34,554 nucleotides of DNA from Methanomicrobiales archaeon (GTDB taxonomy: Archaea > Halobacteriota > Methanomicrobia > Methanomicrobiales > Methanospirillaceae): assembly GCA_025358115.1 (NCBI GenBank), contig JANYKQ010000079.1:1-34554 (forward strand), given 5' to 3'. Position numbers and translations under genes: made by a program. Position 1 is the stretch's first letter, and each line of letters begins with the position of its first letter. A model generated the notes under the pieces. It made no database searches and was not told where the DNA came from. It worked only from the letters and a program-made list of their open reading frames with translations. Shown here piece by piece: positions 9,395-16,588 of the stretch.

Positions 9395-10044
9395 TAGTCC
9401 CTTTTTTACCGTCAAAAAATACCGGGATGAAAAACCAGTGTATTTTGCAACCGTGAGGATTGGTGCATCAGACCGGGAAAATTTCCCGGGTACGCCTGTT
9501 CGCGAAAGGGTCCAAAACACCCGGGAATTTATTTGAGGGGGTATTTTTTCCCGGGGTGCATGAAGATTCCCACCCGGTAATATGAGTAATAAGCATCTTT
9601 GCATCAGGGGTCCGCTTCCTGGCGTGAGGTTTTCTCAGGACCTTGTCTTTTCAATACCGGGTATTTTATTGAATTCAAACCATCGGCAGCACTGCGGGAC
9701 CCGATCCCGGAACACCACGACGGGACAGGGTAATGACTCCAGTTCCAACGACCATTGCCCTGGGGACAAGGAGCCGGGGTTACCGTCCGATCCTTTACGG
9801 GCGTTTAAGTGCTGTTGCGGGACGGGGGATTTTGCGTCTTGCAAAGGGAAGCGATTACTCCGACTGACTGATCAAAAGAATGCCTCTTTTCGTGGCCGGT
9901 TGCTGGTTTTGGGCATGGATCCAATTACAAAAACAACACCCGGTAAAACAGATCGTGGAGTAATTGCCTTTTTTAATATATGACCGCAGAAAACTCCCCG
10001 GAAAAAATGAGGGAAAGACTTTCCCTGCACATAAAAAAATGGTT
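9395..10044. other. Gene-free 650-nt stretch between convergent surface genes
   Basis: I see no supported gene. Open frames here (for example 9582-9983 plus and 9299-9604 minus) lack a ribosome-binding site, recognisable motifs or a protein-like composition. The stretch is G/C-rich up to about 9900 and ends with T/A-rich runs near 9968-10041 that could terminate the minus-strand gene. Its length suggests decayed coding DNA, which I cannot identify. Confidence 0.5.
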
Positions 10045-11001
10045 TTATTCGTTCTTTCTCTTCCAGGTCCCAAAGATTACGACCATCATACCCAGAGCGA
10101 GAAGGATCGTTGTGATAGGAACGGGGGCAGGAGCACTTCCGTATTCTCCACTGGTAACGGTAACCTGCGTTGGGGCCAGGGAGGGGCTTTTCACTTCCAC
10201 CAGCGAGGTAGCTGAGTCGAGGAGTGCTCCATTCTCAAGGCTTACTTCCGATTTCACGCTATAAGTTCCCGGAGACAGGGACTTGCCAAGCGAAACATCA
10301 TAGGTAACCGTATTTGTGGGGATAATGGCAAAGACCGACGGATCGGTGCTGGCGGTAGCGGTCACGTTTCCCCCGCTATCCGATACGGTCACGGTATTTC
10401 TGGTGCTATAGTACAGGACATTGCCGGTATTTTTTAAGGAGGTGATAATATGGAGGGGTTTTCCGATAATCGGTTCCGAGGCTTTGATTTCTGATATCGT
10501 ACCTGTCTTCTGGAGATTGGAATTGGCAATGGTGATCATGACCGGGACAGATATTGCGGTAACGTATGCCGTTGTCCCGCTCATGGCGGGGGCATTATGA
10601 AGTGAGATCATGGCATAGCGCCCGCCATCCCCGACATCTTTTGGTATAACGATTGTCGCCGTGATCTTTTTGGATTCCCCGGGGTTCAGGTGAAATGATC
10701 CGGTGTCGAGCGTGATAAAATTCCGGGCAGAGTACGGGCTGGTATCATCTGCCGGGGACAGGGAGGAATAACTCTGATCTGCAGTCTGTCCAAAACCCAG
10801 GACATCGATGGCGATATCCATAGGTACATCGGTCGCCGTTGTACTAACCGTAATGGTATGAGTTACGGTATCCCCGGCATTGACCGTTCCCATATACTTT
10901 GCTCCCACAACATTGATGGCTGATGCCGGACCCGGGCAGACAACCATCAAAAGCAGGATACCCAGCAGGAACAATGGATAAAATCGGTTCATAGTGTACA
11001 T
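10045..11001 (-). CDS. Membrane-anchored DUF916/DUF3324-like (WxLIP-like) surface protein
   Basis: A 318-residue exported protein. The signal peptide (MYTMNRFYPLFLLGILLLMV...ASA) is followed by a beta-sandwich domain (about 29-150) with VNAGDTVTHTITVSTTATDVPMDIAID, HLNPGESKKITATIVIP and GGRYAMISLHNA, which resembles DUF916. A second domain (about 155-265) with GKPLHIITSLKNTGNV and SLSPGTYSVKSEV resembles DUF3324. The protein ends in one membrane helix (PITTILLALGMMVVIFGTW) and KRKNE. In Firmicutes this architecture is the WxL-interacting protein that sits beside WxL proteins; here the small WxL-like gene lies directly upstream. The start was chosen at ATG 11001 because AGGTGAT (11012-11006) is a strong archaeal Shine-Dalgarno four bases upstream; GTG 11010 and ATG 10992 are alternatives. 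Family assignment is by pattern, not by search. Confidence 0.85.
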   Translation of the reverse strand: MYTMNRFYPLFLLGILLLMVVCPGPASAINVVGAKYMGTVNAGDTVTHTITVSTTATDVPMDIAIDVLGFGQTADQSYSSLSPADDTSPYSARNFITLDTGSFHLNPGESKKITATIVIPKDVGDGGRYAMISLHNAPAMSGTTAYVTAISVPVMITIANSNLQKTGTISEIKASEPIIGKPLHIITSLKNTGNVLYYSTRNTVTVSDSGGNVTATASTDPSVFAIIPTNTVTYDVSLGKSLSPGTYSVKSEVSLENGALLDSATSLVEVKSPSLAPTQVTVTSGEYGSAPAPVPITTILLALGMMVVIFGTWKRKNE

Positions 11002-11035
11002 GCTCATCACCTAGAGTTGTCCTATTTGAGAAATT

Positions 11036-11074
11036 ATTTATATAATTCTGCTGTGTCCTGGCAAAATTTGCAAA
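11036..11074 (-). promoter_or_regulatory. Promoter with TTGCAAA-type operator
   Basis: Read on the minus strand, TTTGCAAATTTTGC (11074-11061) is followed by a TATA box (ATTATATAAAT, about 11046-11036) and, about 35 nt later, the start of the WxLIP-like gene. The same sequence forms a perfect palindrome at 11824-11842. This implies the gene can be transcribed independently of the upstream 178-residue gene. Confidence 0.5.
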
Positions 11075-11151
11075 TAGTTTTTTAAAAAGGACTCATGCAG
11101 GAATTTCTTTTAAGAGGACAACACCCTGCGAAATGCGATAAAAAAAAGAGA

Positions 11152-11688
11152 TTATGTTGCTGAAACAGTAAATGTGAGTACTGTCCGGTAGAAATGACCG
11201 CTCCCCACACGGGTATCGGCCGCTTCAATAGTCTGCTGGAAGTAGGGGTAATTGTAAGTGATTCCAGCAATGCCGGTGAACAGTCCATGCGAGGCATCAG
11301 TATTGAGCCACGTTGCCCCATCATTACTTACCTGAAATACATCAGTCAGAATCTTTCCGCCGGCAGTATAGCCAGCCCCATCCCATTCAGCCATTTTTCC
11401 TAATGCGGCAGGGTTGGGTTTTCCCGTCGTGGATGCATCAGAGACAGCGATAGACCAGGGCGCATTGGTTGTCACTTTTGTTTGTACCGTATTGGATGTC
11501 GTGTTTACATTCACTCCATTTACCATATCCCCGAATGGATTGGATCCACTTACCTCAAGACCGAGAACCAGCGCGGGATTCCCGGACACATCTGCGGTTC
11601 CTGAGTCGGCAGCAAGCACTCCCGGGGCAAACAGAAGTATGCTGAGCAGCACACTACTGAGAATTAGAATTTTTTTTACCGTTATCAT
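11152..11688 (-). CDS. Small secreted WxL-like domain protein
   Basis: A 178-residue exported protein: signal peptide MITVKKILILSSVLLSILLF...LA, then one beta domain. The frame extends to 11751, but GTGAT four bases before ATG 11688 copies the spacing seen at the partner gene and gives a clean signal peptide, so I chose that start. The mature part begins ADSGTADVSGNPALVLGL. WSIAVSD (Trp78) matches the proximal W-x-L/I-x-V motif of WxL domains. The C-terminus, YRTVLTFTVSAT, occupies the place of the distal Y...WxL motif with FTV instead of WTL. The protein therefore looks like a degenerate small WxL protein. In bacteria such domains bind cell-wall polymers, but the archaeal ligand is unknown. 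It pairs with the DUF916-like gene 150 nt downstream and shares its last domain with the adhesin at 7670-9394. Confidence 0.82.
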   Translation of the reverse strand: MITVKKILILSSVLLSILLFAPGVLAADSGTADVSGNPALVLGLEVSGSNPFGDMVNGVNVNTTSNTVQTKVTTNAPWSIAVSDASTTGKPNPAALGKMAEWDGAGYTAGGKILTDVFQVSNDGATWLNTDASHGLFTGIAGITYNYPYFQQTIEAADTRVGSGHFYRTVLTFTVSAT

Positions 11689-11777
11689 CTTCATCACTTC
11701 TTTTCTCATCCTTCCCCTTTTGAAAGACATGCCACTGTCATTGTTGGACATAATAAACCGGTTCCTGTAAAATAAAA

Positions 11778-11842
11778 TTTATAATAAAAACAGATAATTC
11801 TAAAAACAAATTGTGCAACACGTGTTTGCAAATTTTGCAAAC
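11778..11842. promoter_or_regulatory. Divergent control region with perfect TTTGCAAA palindrome
   Basis: GTTTGCAAATTTTGCAAAC (11824-11842) is a perfect inverted repeat of nine bases around a central T. TTGTGCAA (11811-11818) lies next to it. On the minus strand a TATA box (TTTTTATTATAAA, 11790-11778) serves the 178-residue gene. On the plus strand GTATTTTTACG (11852-11862) could serve the PKD gene starting at 11914. The palindrome is the likely binding site of a dimeric regulator shared by both directions. Confidence 0.5.
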
Positions 11843-11913
11843 GGGCAGCCGGGTATTTTTACGCAGATTTTCTACTAGACTAGTACTACTGTTCGCAATT
11901 TAGGGCTGGCATT

Positions 11914-13386
11914 ATGAAGAATAAACCGGTATCCCATTGGATGAAGACAGGCGGGCTCCAGAAGCAGATCCTTTTAATGGGAATTCTTGCTTTGCTTATC
12001 ATACCCCAGTTGGTTTCCGGGGGAACTACCGGCACTGCAGACATCATTGGAAATATTATCCAGGCCCCCGTTGCCCGGTTCACCGCAAATATTACCGGGG
12101 GAATTGCCCCCCTTGTTGTACAATTCACCGATCTCTCCGACAGGGATCCTTCATCCTGGAACTGGGAATTTGGGGACGGGATAACATCCACCCTCCGGAA
12201 CCCGACTCACACGTATGCAAGCGGGATATATACCGTTAACCTGACCGTGTCAAACGCAGCAGGGAACTCCACGCGGGTATCGTTCCATTACATAACCGTG
12301 CTCCCGGCTCAGGCTGGTTCTCCGCAGTCCCCCTCATCATCACCCGGGGGAAGCAGTGGCGGGGGATTCCAGGTACCTGGCCGGTTAAGTCCCCCGGCAC
12401 AGGTTGTCGTGCCGGAACAAAACCCACCGGGAGGCGTTCAGCGTGCACCGGTACAGATCAGCCAGGGATCACCGACCATTGATCTCTCCCCCTACAGCCA
12501 GTTTATGTATACTGATCCCTCATGCAGGCCATACGCAATTATCCAGAGAATCCTGGCGGAACGGACGGGAGCCATCATCTCAGTTTCCGGAAAAACTATT
12601 CAGATCATCCGCCCTGATTTTACCCTGAGCATAACTGCTGCATCCATCACCGAGACAGACGGGATCATCAGGGCGGACAATATCCAGTCAATCCTGATTG
12701 TATCGGCACCCTTTGAAGCCGATATAAATGGTGTGGGACGGGTTACCTCATCGTTCACTGCTGATATCGCATCCTGGCCTTCGGATGCTTGGCTTACGGT
12801 GACCTTTGACGACCCGGTAAACCCCGTTGTGGCTGAAACATTCCAGCGTGCAGTAGCCCACGAGGGTGGGGAAATTCAGGCTATTGCATATACACTGACG
12901 GTCCAAAAAACAAACATGGTTTCGACTGCGTGCAGTTGCTCCTATTCACTGGGCGTCTATACGCTGAACATTCAAAAAACAGATAGCACGGCGATACACT
13001 CCGCAACCATAACGATGAGTGCCCCCGCTGAATGGGTGAATGCACACGGCGGCATCAATGCCATCGTGATCGGCAGGATTGGCGATGATCAAAAATGCAC
13101 AATCCTGAAAACCTCTTTTTCAGGATATGATCCGAACGGGAACATGAAATTTGTTGCTGAGTCTCCTGAAGGGCTCTCGGTATTTGGCCTCATTGCAACC
13201 AGGACGCCACTTCAAAGCCCGGGCACGAATGGCATGTTCAACCCGGTCGGGGGATTCGGATTCGCAATCCTGGTTCTCCTTATCGTTATGCTCATAACCG
13301 GTTACCTTATCTGGAGAAAACGAAGAACCCAGCGTAAAGATACCTCACCACCAGCAGAAAAAAGTAATAATCTCCTGAAGCGGTAG
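11914..13386 (+). CDS. Secreted PKD-domain surface protein with C-terminal membrane anchor
   Basis: A 490-residue exported protein. The signal segment (about 14-36) is preceded by a basic region. The mature N-terminus, GTTGTADIIGN, echoes GTADVSGN of the small WxL-like protein. A PKD domain covers about 50-130 (WNWEFGDGITSTLRNPTHTY). A Ser/Gly/Pro-rich linker follows (about 135-190), then a long beta-rich region (about 195-435) whose last third resembles the PGF-pre-PGF type domain of the 951-residue protein (TITMSAPAEWVNAHGG, FGLIATRTP). A membrane helix (about 450-470) is followed by WRKRRTQRK. It is divergent from the small WxL-like gene and shares its TTTGCAAA palindromic control region. 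Its function is unknown; it is probably a surface or cell-envelope component. Remnants of other genes lie directly downstream. Confidence 0.87.
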   Translation: MKNKPVSHWMKTGGLQKQILLMGILALLIIPQLVSGGTTGTADIIGNIIQAPVARFTANITGGIAPLVVQFTDLSDRDPSSWNWEFGDGITSTLRNPTHTYASGIYTVNLTVSNAAGNSTRVSFHYITVLPAQAGSPQSPSSSPGGSSGGGFQVPGRLSPPAQVVVPEQNPPGGVQRAPVQISQGSPTIDLSPYSQFMYTDPSCRPYAIIQRILAERTGAIISVSGKTIQIIRPDFTLSITAASITETDGIIRADNIQSILIVSAPFEADINGVGRVTSSFTADIASWPSDAWLTVTFDDPVNPVVAETFQRAVAHEGGEIQAIAYTLTVQKTNMVSTACSCSYSLGVYTLNIQKTDSTAIHSATITMSAPAEWVNAHGGINAIVIGRIGDDQKCTILKTSFSGYDPNGNMKFVAESPEGLSVFGLIATRTPLQSPGTNGMFNPVGGFGFAILVLLIVMLITGYLIWRKRRTQRKDTSPPAEKSNNLLKR

Positions 13387-13390
13387 AGCC

Positions 13391-13442
13391 GCGATGGTAT
13401 TGCCGTTCAGGCCGGCGATCATAATCGAAAAATCCTCTTTTT
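13391..13442 (+). repeat. leuS-tail direct repeat, copy C
   Basis: A third copy of the leuS tail begins four bases after the PKD gene's stop, in another frame. Read from 13391 it gives AMVLPFRPAIIIEK. The leuS stop TAA is changed to AAA, so the frame runs on into TCCTCTTTTT. It is closer to copy B than to leuS in several codons (ATG, AGG, GCG, ATC). Confidence 0.72.
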
Positions 13443-13444
13443 CA

Positions 13445-13483
13445 GGCAGGTAGAATCCGGTGCTGTTTCTGGAGTACGATTGA
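13445..13483 (+). pseudogene. C-terminal remnant of a Pmp-repeat-type surface protein gene
   Basis: Codons 13448-13483 read R-stop-NPVLFLEYD-stop and align with RQNPALFKEYD-stop, the extreme C-terminus of the 951-residue protein. CAG has become TAG and most third positions differ. Only about 12 codons remain. The order here, leuS tail and then gene tail with the body missing, fits an internal deletion of a once complete second copy. Confidence 0.6.
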
Positions 13484-13811
13484 CCTTCAGAACAGGTACC
13501 AGGAATTTATATTTTGTTTATATCCTGCTGGGGATATAATCCGGAAATCCGATCACGATTGCAGCATGGAAACCGGTGGCAAACCGGTGAAAAACCCCGG
13601 ATAACCGCTCAACACTTCCGGAGAGCAGCGATAGAAATTCTGCTGATTCCGTTTCCATTCTAGTCAGCAGGGCCAAATCCGGTGTTGCTAAAAAAATGTT
13701 GTATCACCATTCTGGCATGCAATTTTTATCAGATAATTCCGGATAGCCCGGTACCTTTTTTCATCCACAAGCAAGATATTCTCATACCGATCATCATTGT
13801 TGGAGAAGAAC
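13484..13811 (+). other. Gene-free leader of the beta-propeller gene
   Basis: No gene is supported. The stretch contains A/T-rich segments (TTTATATTTTGTTTATATCC near 13506-13525, and GCAATTTTTATCAG near 13720-13733) that could be TATA elements. It also contains a short direct repeat of AAACCGGTG. The ribosome-binding site GGAGAAG precedes ATG 13812. Confidence 0.4.
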
Positions 13812-15080
13812 ATGCCAGCGGGATTTCGGATTTACCTTGCGATCACTGCACTGCTTTTGGTCAGTTGCCTGGCGGGAGGAGTTTCCGCCGCCAGTATCGG
13901 CACCGAATGGAAAGAACGCGTACCGGTTGAGGGTTCATTATTTTCAGGTGTCATGCTCTCAACGGACAGTTCAAAGGTTTTTACCGGGGGCAATAATATG
14001 TATTTCCGGAGCTGGGACGGTGAACAGCACTGGGGTGGGCGAACCGGGTTTATCTCTACCATGAGCACCGATGGCAATTATGTAGTGTACGGGGAGGGGA
14101 AAACTCTGGTGTTGCTCGATAAATACGGTGTAGAGATGTGGTCCCGAAACATGGGGTACCAGGTTCGTGCAGTGGCAATTTCCGCAACCGGCTCCTTTGT
14201 CATCTCTGCAGACGATCAGGGGAATATCAATACGTGGACAAATAACGGTGAGTTTTACGCAAGGAACAAAACGGACCTGGTAAAACAGATCGCTATATCA
14301 CCAATCGATACGCTGGTAGTTACCACAACCGAGAGCGGGCTGAAATTTTTTACACCAACCCTTGATCCCGTCTGGTCGGACACAAAAAATGGCAGTGTTG
14401 ATTCCGATATTATCTTTTCCAGGGATGGTTCCACCATCATCACTTCCGGAGGAAAACGGGTCTCTTCACACACAAAGAGCGGACAGATCAACTGGATGAA
14501 CGACATAACCAAAGAGGCGATCACCGGCACGGCCTGCTCAGATGACTGTTCTGTTATTGTAACGGGCAGCCAGGACGGCAGGGTCACGGCCATTGACCGG
14601 TACGGCAATGTCCACTGGACATATCCGGCGGGACAATGGACAAATGCAGTTGCGATCTCGCGGGATGCCCGCGTCATTGTTGCAGCAGGAATAGACAAGA
14701 ACCTCTATGTCCTGGATCATGCGGGAAAACTCCTGGCTGAAAAACAGATGAATACGATCATCCATCCCCGTTCACTCGCAGTAAGCGCTGACGGCATGCG
14801 CATTGCGGTTGCCGATGAAAATGCCCTCAACGGGCTGACACTGTCTCTTGAAGATAGTGGCGACCAGGTAACCCTGATACCGAGAACATCGGCAAGAATT
14901 ACTGAGACCCCGGCACCCTTACCTGCAACCGGGACAATTGTAATTTCACCATCGCTCACGTCGCTGCCGACAACATCTGTACCGGTAACTCCGACTCCCC
15001 GATCATCTCCTGGCCCGGTCACGGCAATCCTTGCAATGGGAGTCGGGGTATCACTGGTGATGTGGGGAAGAAAATTCTAA
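13812..15080 (+). CDS. Exported WD40/PQQ-like beta-propeller protein, membrane-anchored
   Basis: A protein of 422 residues. The signal peptide (MPAGFRIYLAITALLLVSCLAGGVSA) is followed by about seven repeated four-strand blades covering residues about 30-355. They are marked by motifs such as VFTGGNNMYFRSWDG, VAISATGSFVISADDQGNINTW and VIVTGSQDGRVTAIDRYGNVHW, typical of WD40/PQQ-like propellers. A Thr/Pro linker (about 365-400) leads to a final hydrophobic helix (ITAILAMGVGVSLVMW) and GRKF, which anchors the protein. GGAGAAG upstream of ATG 13812 fixes the start; a TTG five codons earlier is less likely. Such propellers usually act as interaction scaffolds, and no enzyme motif is visible. It converges with the zinc-ribbon gene, whose stop is 23 nt away. 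Confidence 0.85.
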   Translation: MPAGFRIYLAITALLLVSCLAGGVSAASIGTEWKERVPVEGSLFSGVMLSTDSSKVFTGGNNMYFRSWDGEQHWGGRTGFISTMSTDGNYVVYGEGKTLVLLDKYGVEMWSRNMGYQVRAVAISATGSFVISADDQGNINTWTNNGEFYARNKTDLVKQIAISPIDTLVVTTTESGLKFFTPTLDPVWSDTKNGSVDSDIIFSRDGSTIITSGGKRVSSHTKSGQINWMNDITKEAITGTACSDDCSVIVTGSQDGRVTAIDRYGNVHWTYPAGQWTNAVAISRDARVIVAAGIDKNLYVLDHAGKLLAEKQMNTIIHPRSLAVSADGMRIAVADENALNGLTLSLEDSGDQVTLIPRTSARITETPAPLPATGTIVISPSLTSLPTTSVPVTPTPRSSPGPVTAILAMGVGVSLVMWGRKF

Positions 15081-15103
15081 ATTTTGTTAAAAAAGGACAT
15101 GAA

Positions 15104-16495
15104 TCAGAATAGTTTTATCCGTACCCCGCCGGCACGGAAGTACCCAAAGGGCATATGCATCCTGTCACCATATGCGGTTTTGAGAATATTGACGAAACGA
15201 TCATCCTCACCAATATGGAACTCAAATTTCCCGTCAGCGGACTGGACGGTCATGATGAATTCATGATATTCCAGTGAGTCATTATGAGTGGATTTGTCTT
15301 TCATATTGACCGCTGTGATCCGCACATTCTCGACAGCCCGGTTTCCCTTCGTCTCGCCAAGGGCAACCTCGGGCGGCAGGGTCTCATACCTCTGGCAGTA
15401 CTGAAAGGCAACCGACATCTGGTGGGCCATCTGTTCCAAAAATCCCTTGCCCTCGGCCTTTGCCCTTTCGGCGGCTTCCTTGTAAGCAGCATTGAGCATA
15501 TCTGCAGTAAGCTGTGCCATAATCAGGCGTCGGTCGGTGACAACCAGTGCATAGGTATCCCACGAAGCACCCAGCATCTTCATCTTCCGGGCATTACCGA
15601 TCACCCCAATCACCTGTTCTCCACCCGGTATCCCTGCGGGTGCAGCACCTGTATATGAGGCGGAAGGAGTTACTTCGGCGGGACGAAAGGATGCACCAGC
15701 AGGTGCTCCACACCCCCCGCAGAATTTTGTGGTCTCACTGATGGGAGCTCCGCAGGCTTGACAGGTTTTCTGAACGGGGCGGGGTTGGGGTTGTGCGGGT
15801 GCAGGAACGCGGGCTGCCACAACAGGGGCCCCGCAGATACCGCAGAACTTTTCCGTGCCGGTGATCGGACTGCCACACGATGCGCAGACATCGGTCCCGG
15901 GAGCGGCGGTGGGGGAAGGGGGAAGGGGAGTTGGGACGGGCACTGTGGCCGCAGGTGAGGCTGCCTGCGGGGGGTTATCCCGCACAATGGCAAGACATTT
16001 ACTGCAGTACTTATCGCCGGGTTTGATCATATTTCCACAGGAGTTGCAGGTACGCACACCCGATGGGGAGCCCATAACCGGCATAGGGGAACCGGCCGGT
16101 TGGGGGGCAGGAACTGCTGCGGGTGCCGGAATGGGAGCAAATACCGGGGCTGCAGGAGAGGTGGGGGTCGGAGCAGACTGCCCTGCACGTGCCCCACAGA
16201 TACCACAGAACTTCTCTGAAGGAGAGAGGGGGCTCTGGCACGAACTGCAGAGGGTTTGGACAACCGGCTGGGCAGTAACCTGTGGGGGTGCAGGCGGGGC
16301 CCGGGGGGGTTGAACCGGGGGTGCTTGCACCGGTGCGGAGACGGGTACCGGGGGCGGCGCCGTTACCGGTGCCACCACGGGTGCAGTCACCGGCACGTCC
16401 ACTGACAGGGCATCATCCAGCTGGGATGCCCCACAGTTCCGGCAGAATTTTGCTTTCGCGGCTACGGGTTTTCCACATTCAGGACAGAAGGTCAT
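15104..16495 (-). CDS. Protein with five zinc ribbons and C-terminal PH-like domain
   Basis: A 463-residue cytoplasmic protein of unknown function. Five double-CxxC zinc ribbons are separated by Pro/Ala/Val-rich linkers: FCPECGKP..FCRNCGA at the start, then LCSSC..FCGICGA, TCNSCG..YCSKCLA, VCASCG..FCGICGA and TCQACG..FCGGCGA. Each would bind one zinc ion. The last 180 residues (from GGEQVIGVIGNARKMK) form a beta/alpha domain with VVTDRRLIMAQLT, reminiscent of bacterial PH-like domains, followed by a charged helix (AAYKEAAERAKAEGKGF) and a C-terminal beta part. There is no signal peptide or membrane segment. The downstream minus-strand neighbours are on the same strand, 93 nt upstream, and also carry a zinc ribbon and a similar domain. 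Repetition of the ribbons suggests a multivalent binding scaffold (inference). Confidence 0.85.
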   Translation of the reverse strand: MTFCPECGKPVAAKAKFCRNCGASQLDDALSVDVPVTAPVVAPVTAPPPVPVSAPVQAPPVQPPRAPPAPPQVTAQPVVQTLCSSCQSPLSPSEKFCGICGARAGQSAPTPTSPAAPVFAPIPAPAAVPAPQPAGSPMPVMGSPSGVRTCNSCGNMIKPGDKYCSKCLAIVRDNPPQAASPAATVPVPTPLPPSPTAAPGTDVCASCGSPITGTEKFCGICGAPVVAARVPAPAQPQPRPVQKTCQACGAPISETTKFCGGCGAPAGASFRPAEVTPSASYTGAAPAGIPGGEQVIGVIGNARKMKMLGASWDTYALVVTDRRLIMAQLTADMLNAAYKEAAERAKAEGKGFLEQMAHQMSVAFQYCQRYETLPPEVALGETKGNRAVENVRITAVNMKDKSTHNDSLEYHEFIMTVQSADGKFEFHIGEDDRFVNILKTAYGDRMHMPFGYFRAGGVRIKLF

Positions 16496-16588
16496 AGTGA
16501 TCAGTAATGAGTCTTTGAACGTGGTACATTAAGAGCATTTCATTTCATCCAGGTTAAATCCGTACAGGACTCCCGGATAAATAAAAGA

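Noticed and set aside
9582-9983. Open frame of 133 codons in the gap after the DUF3494-PKD gene
   Set aside because: No ribosome-binding site, no recognisable domain and an irregular composition; it is more likely non-coding or decayed DNA.
2510-13490. A mobile element with integrase at the leuS 3' end
   Set aside because: The direct repeats suggest it, but I found no integrase, transposase or terminal inverted repeats in the interval. I keep only the repeat observation.
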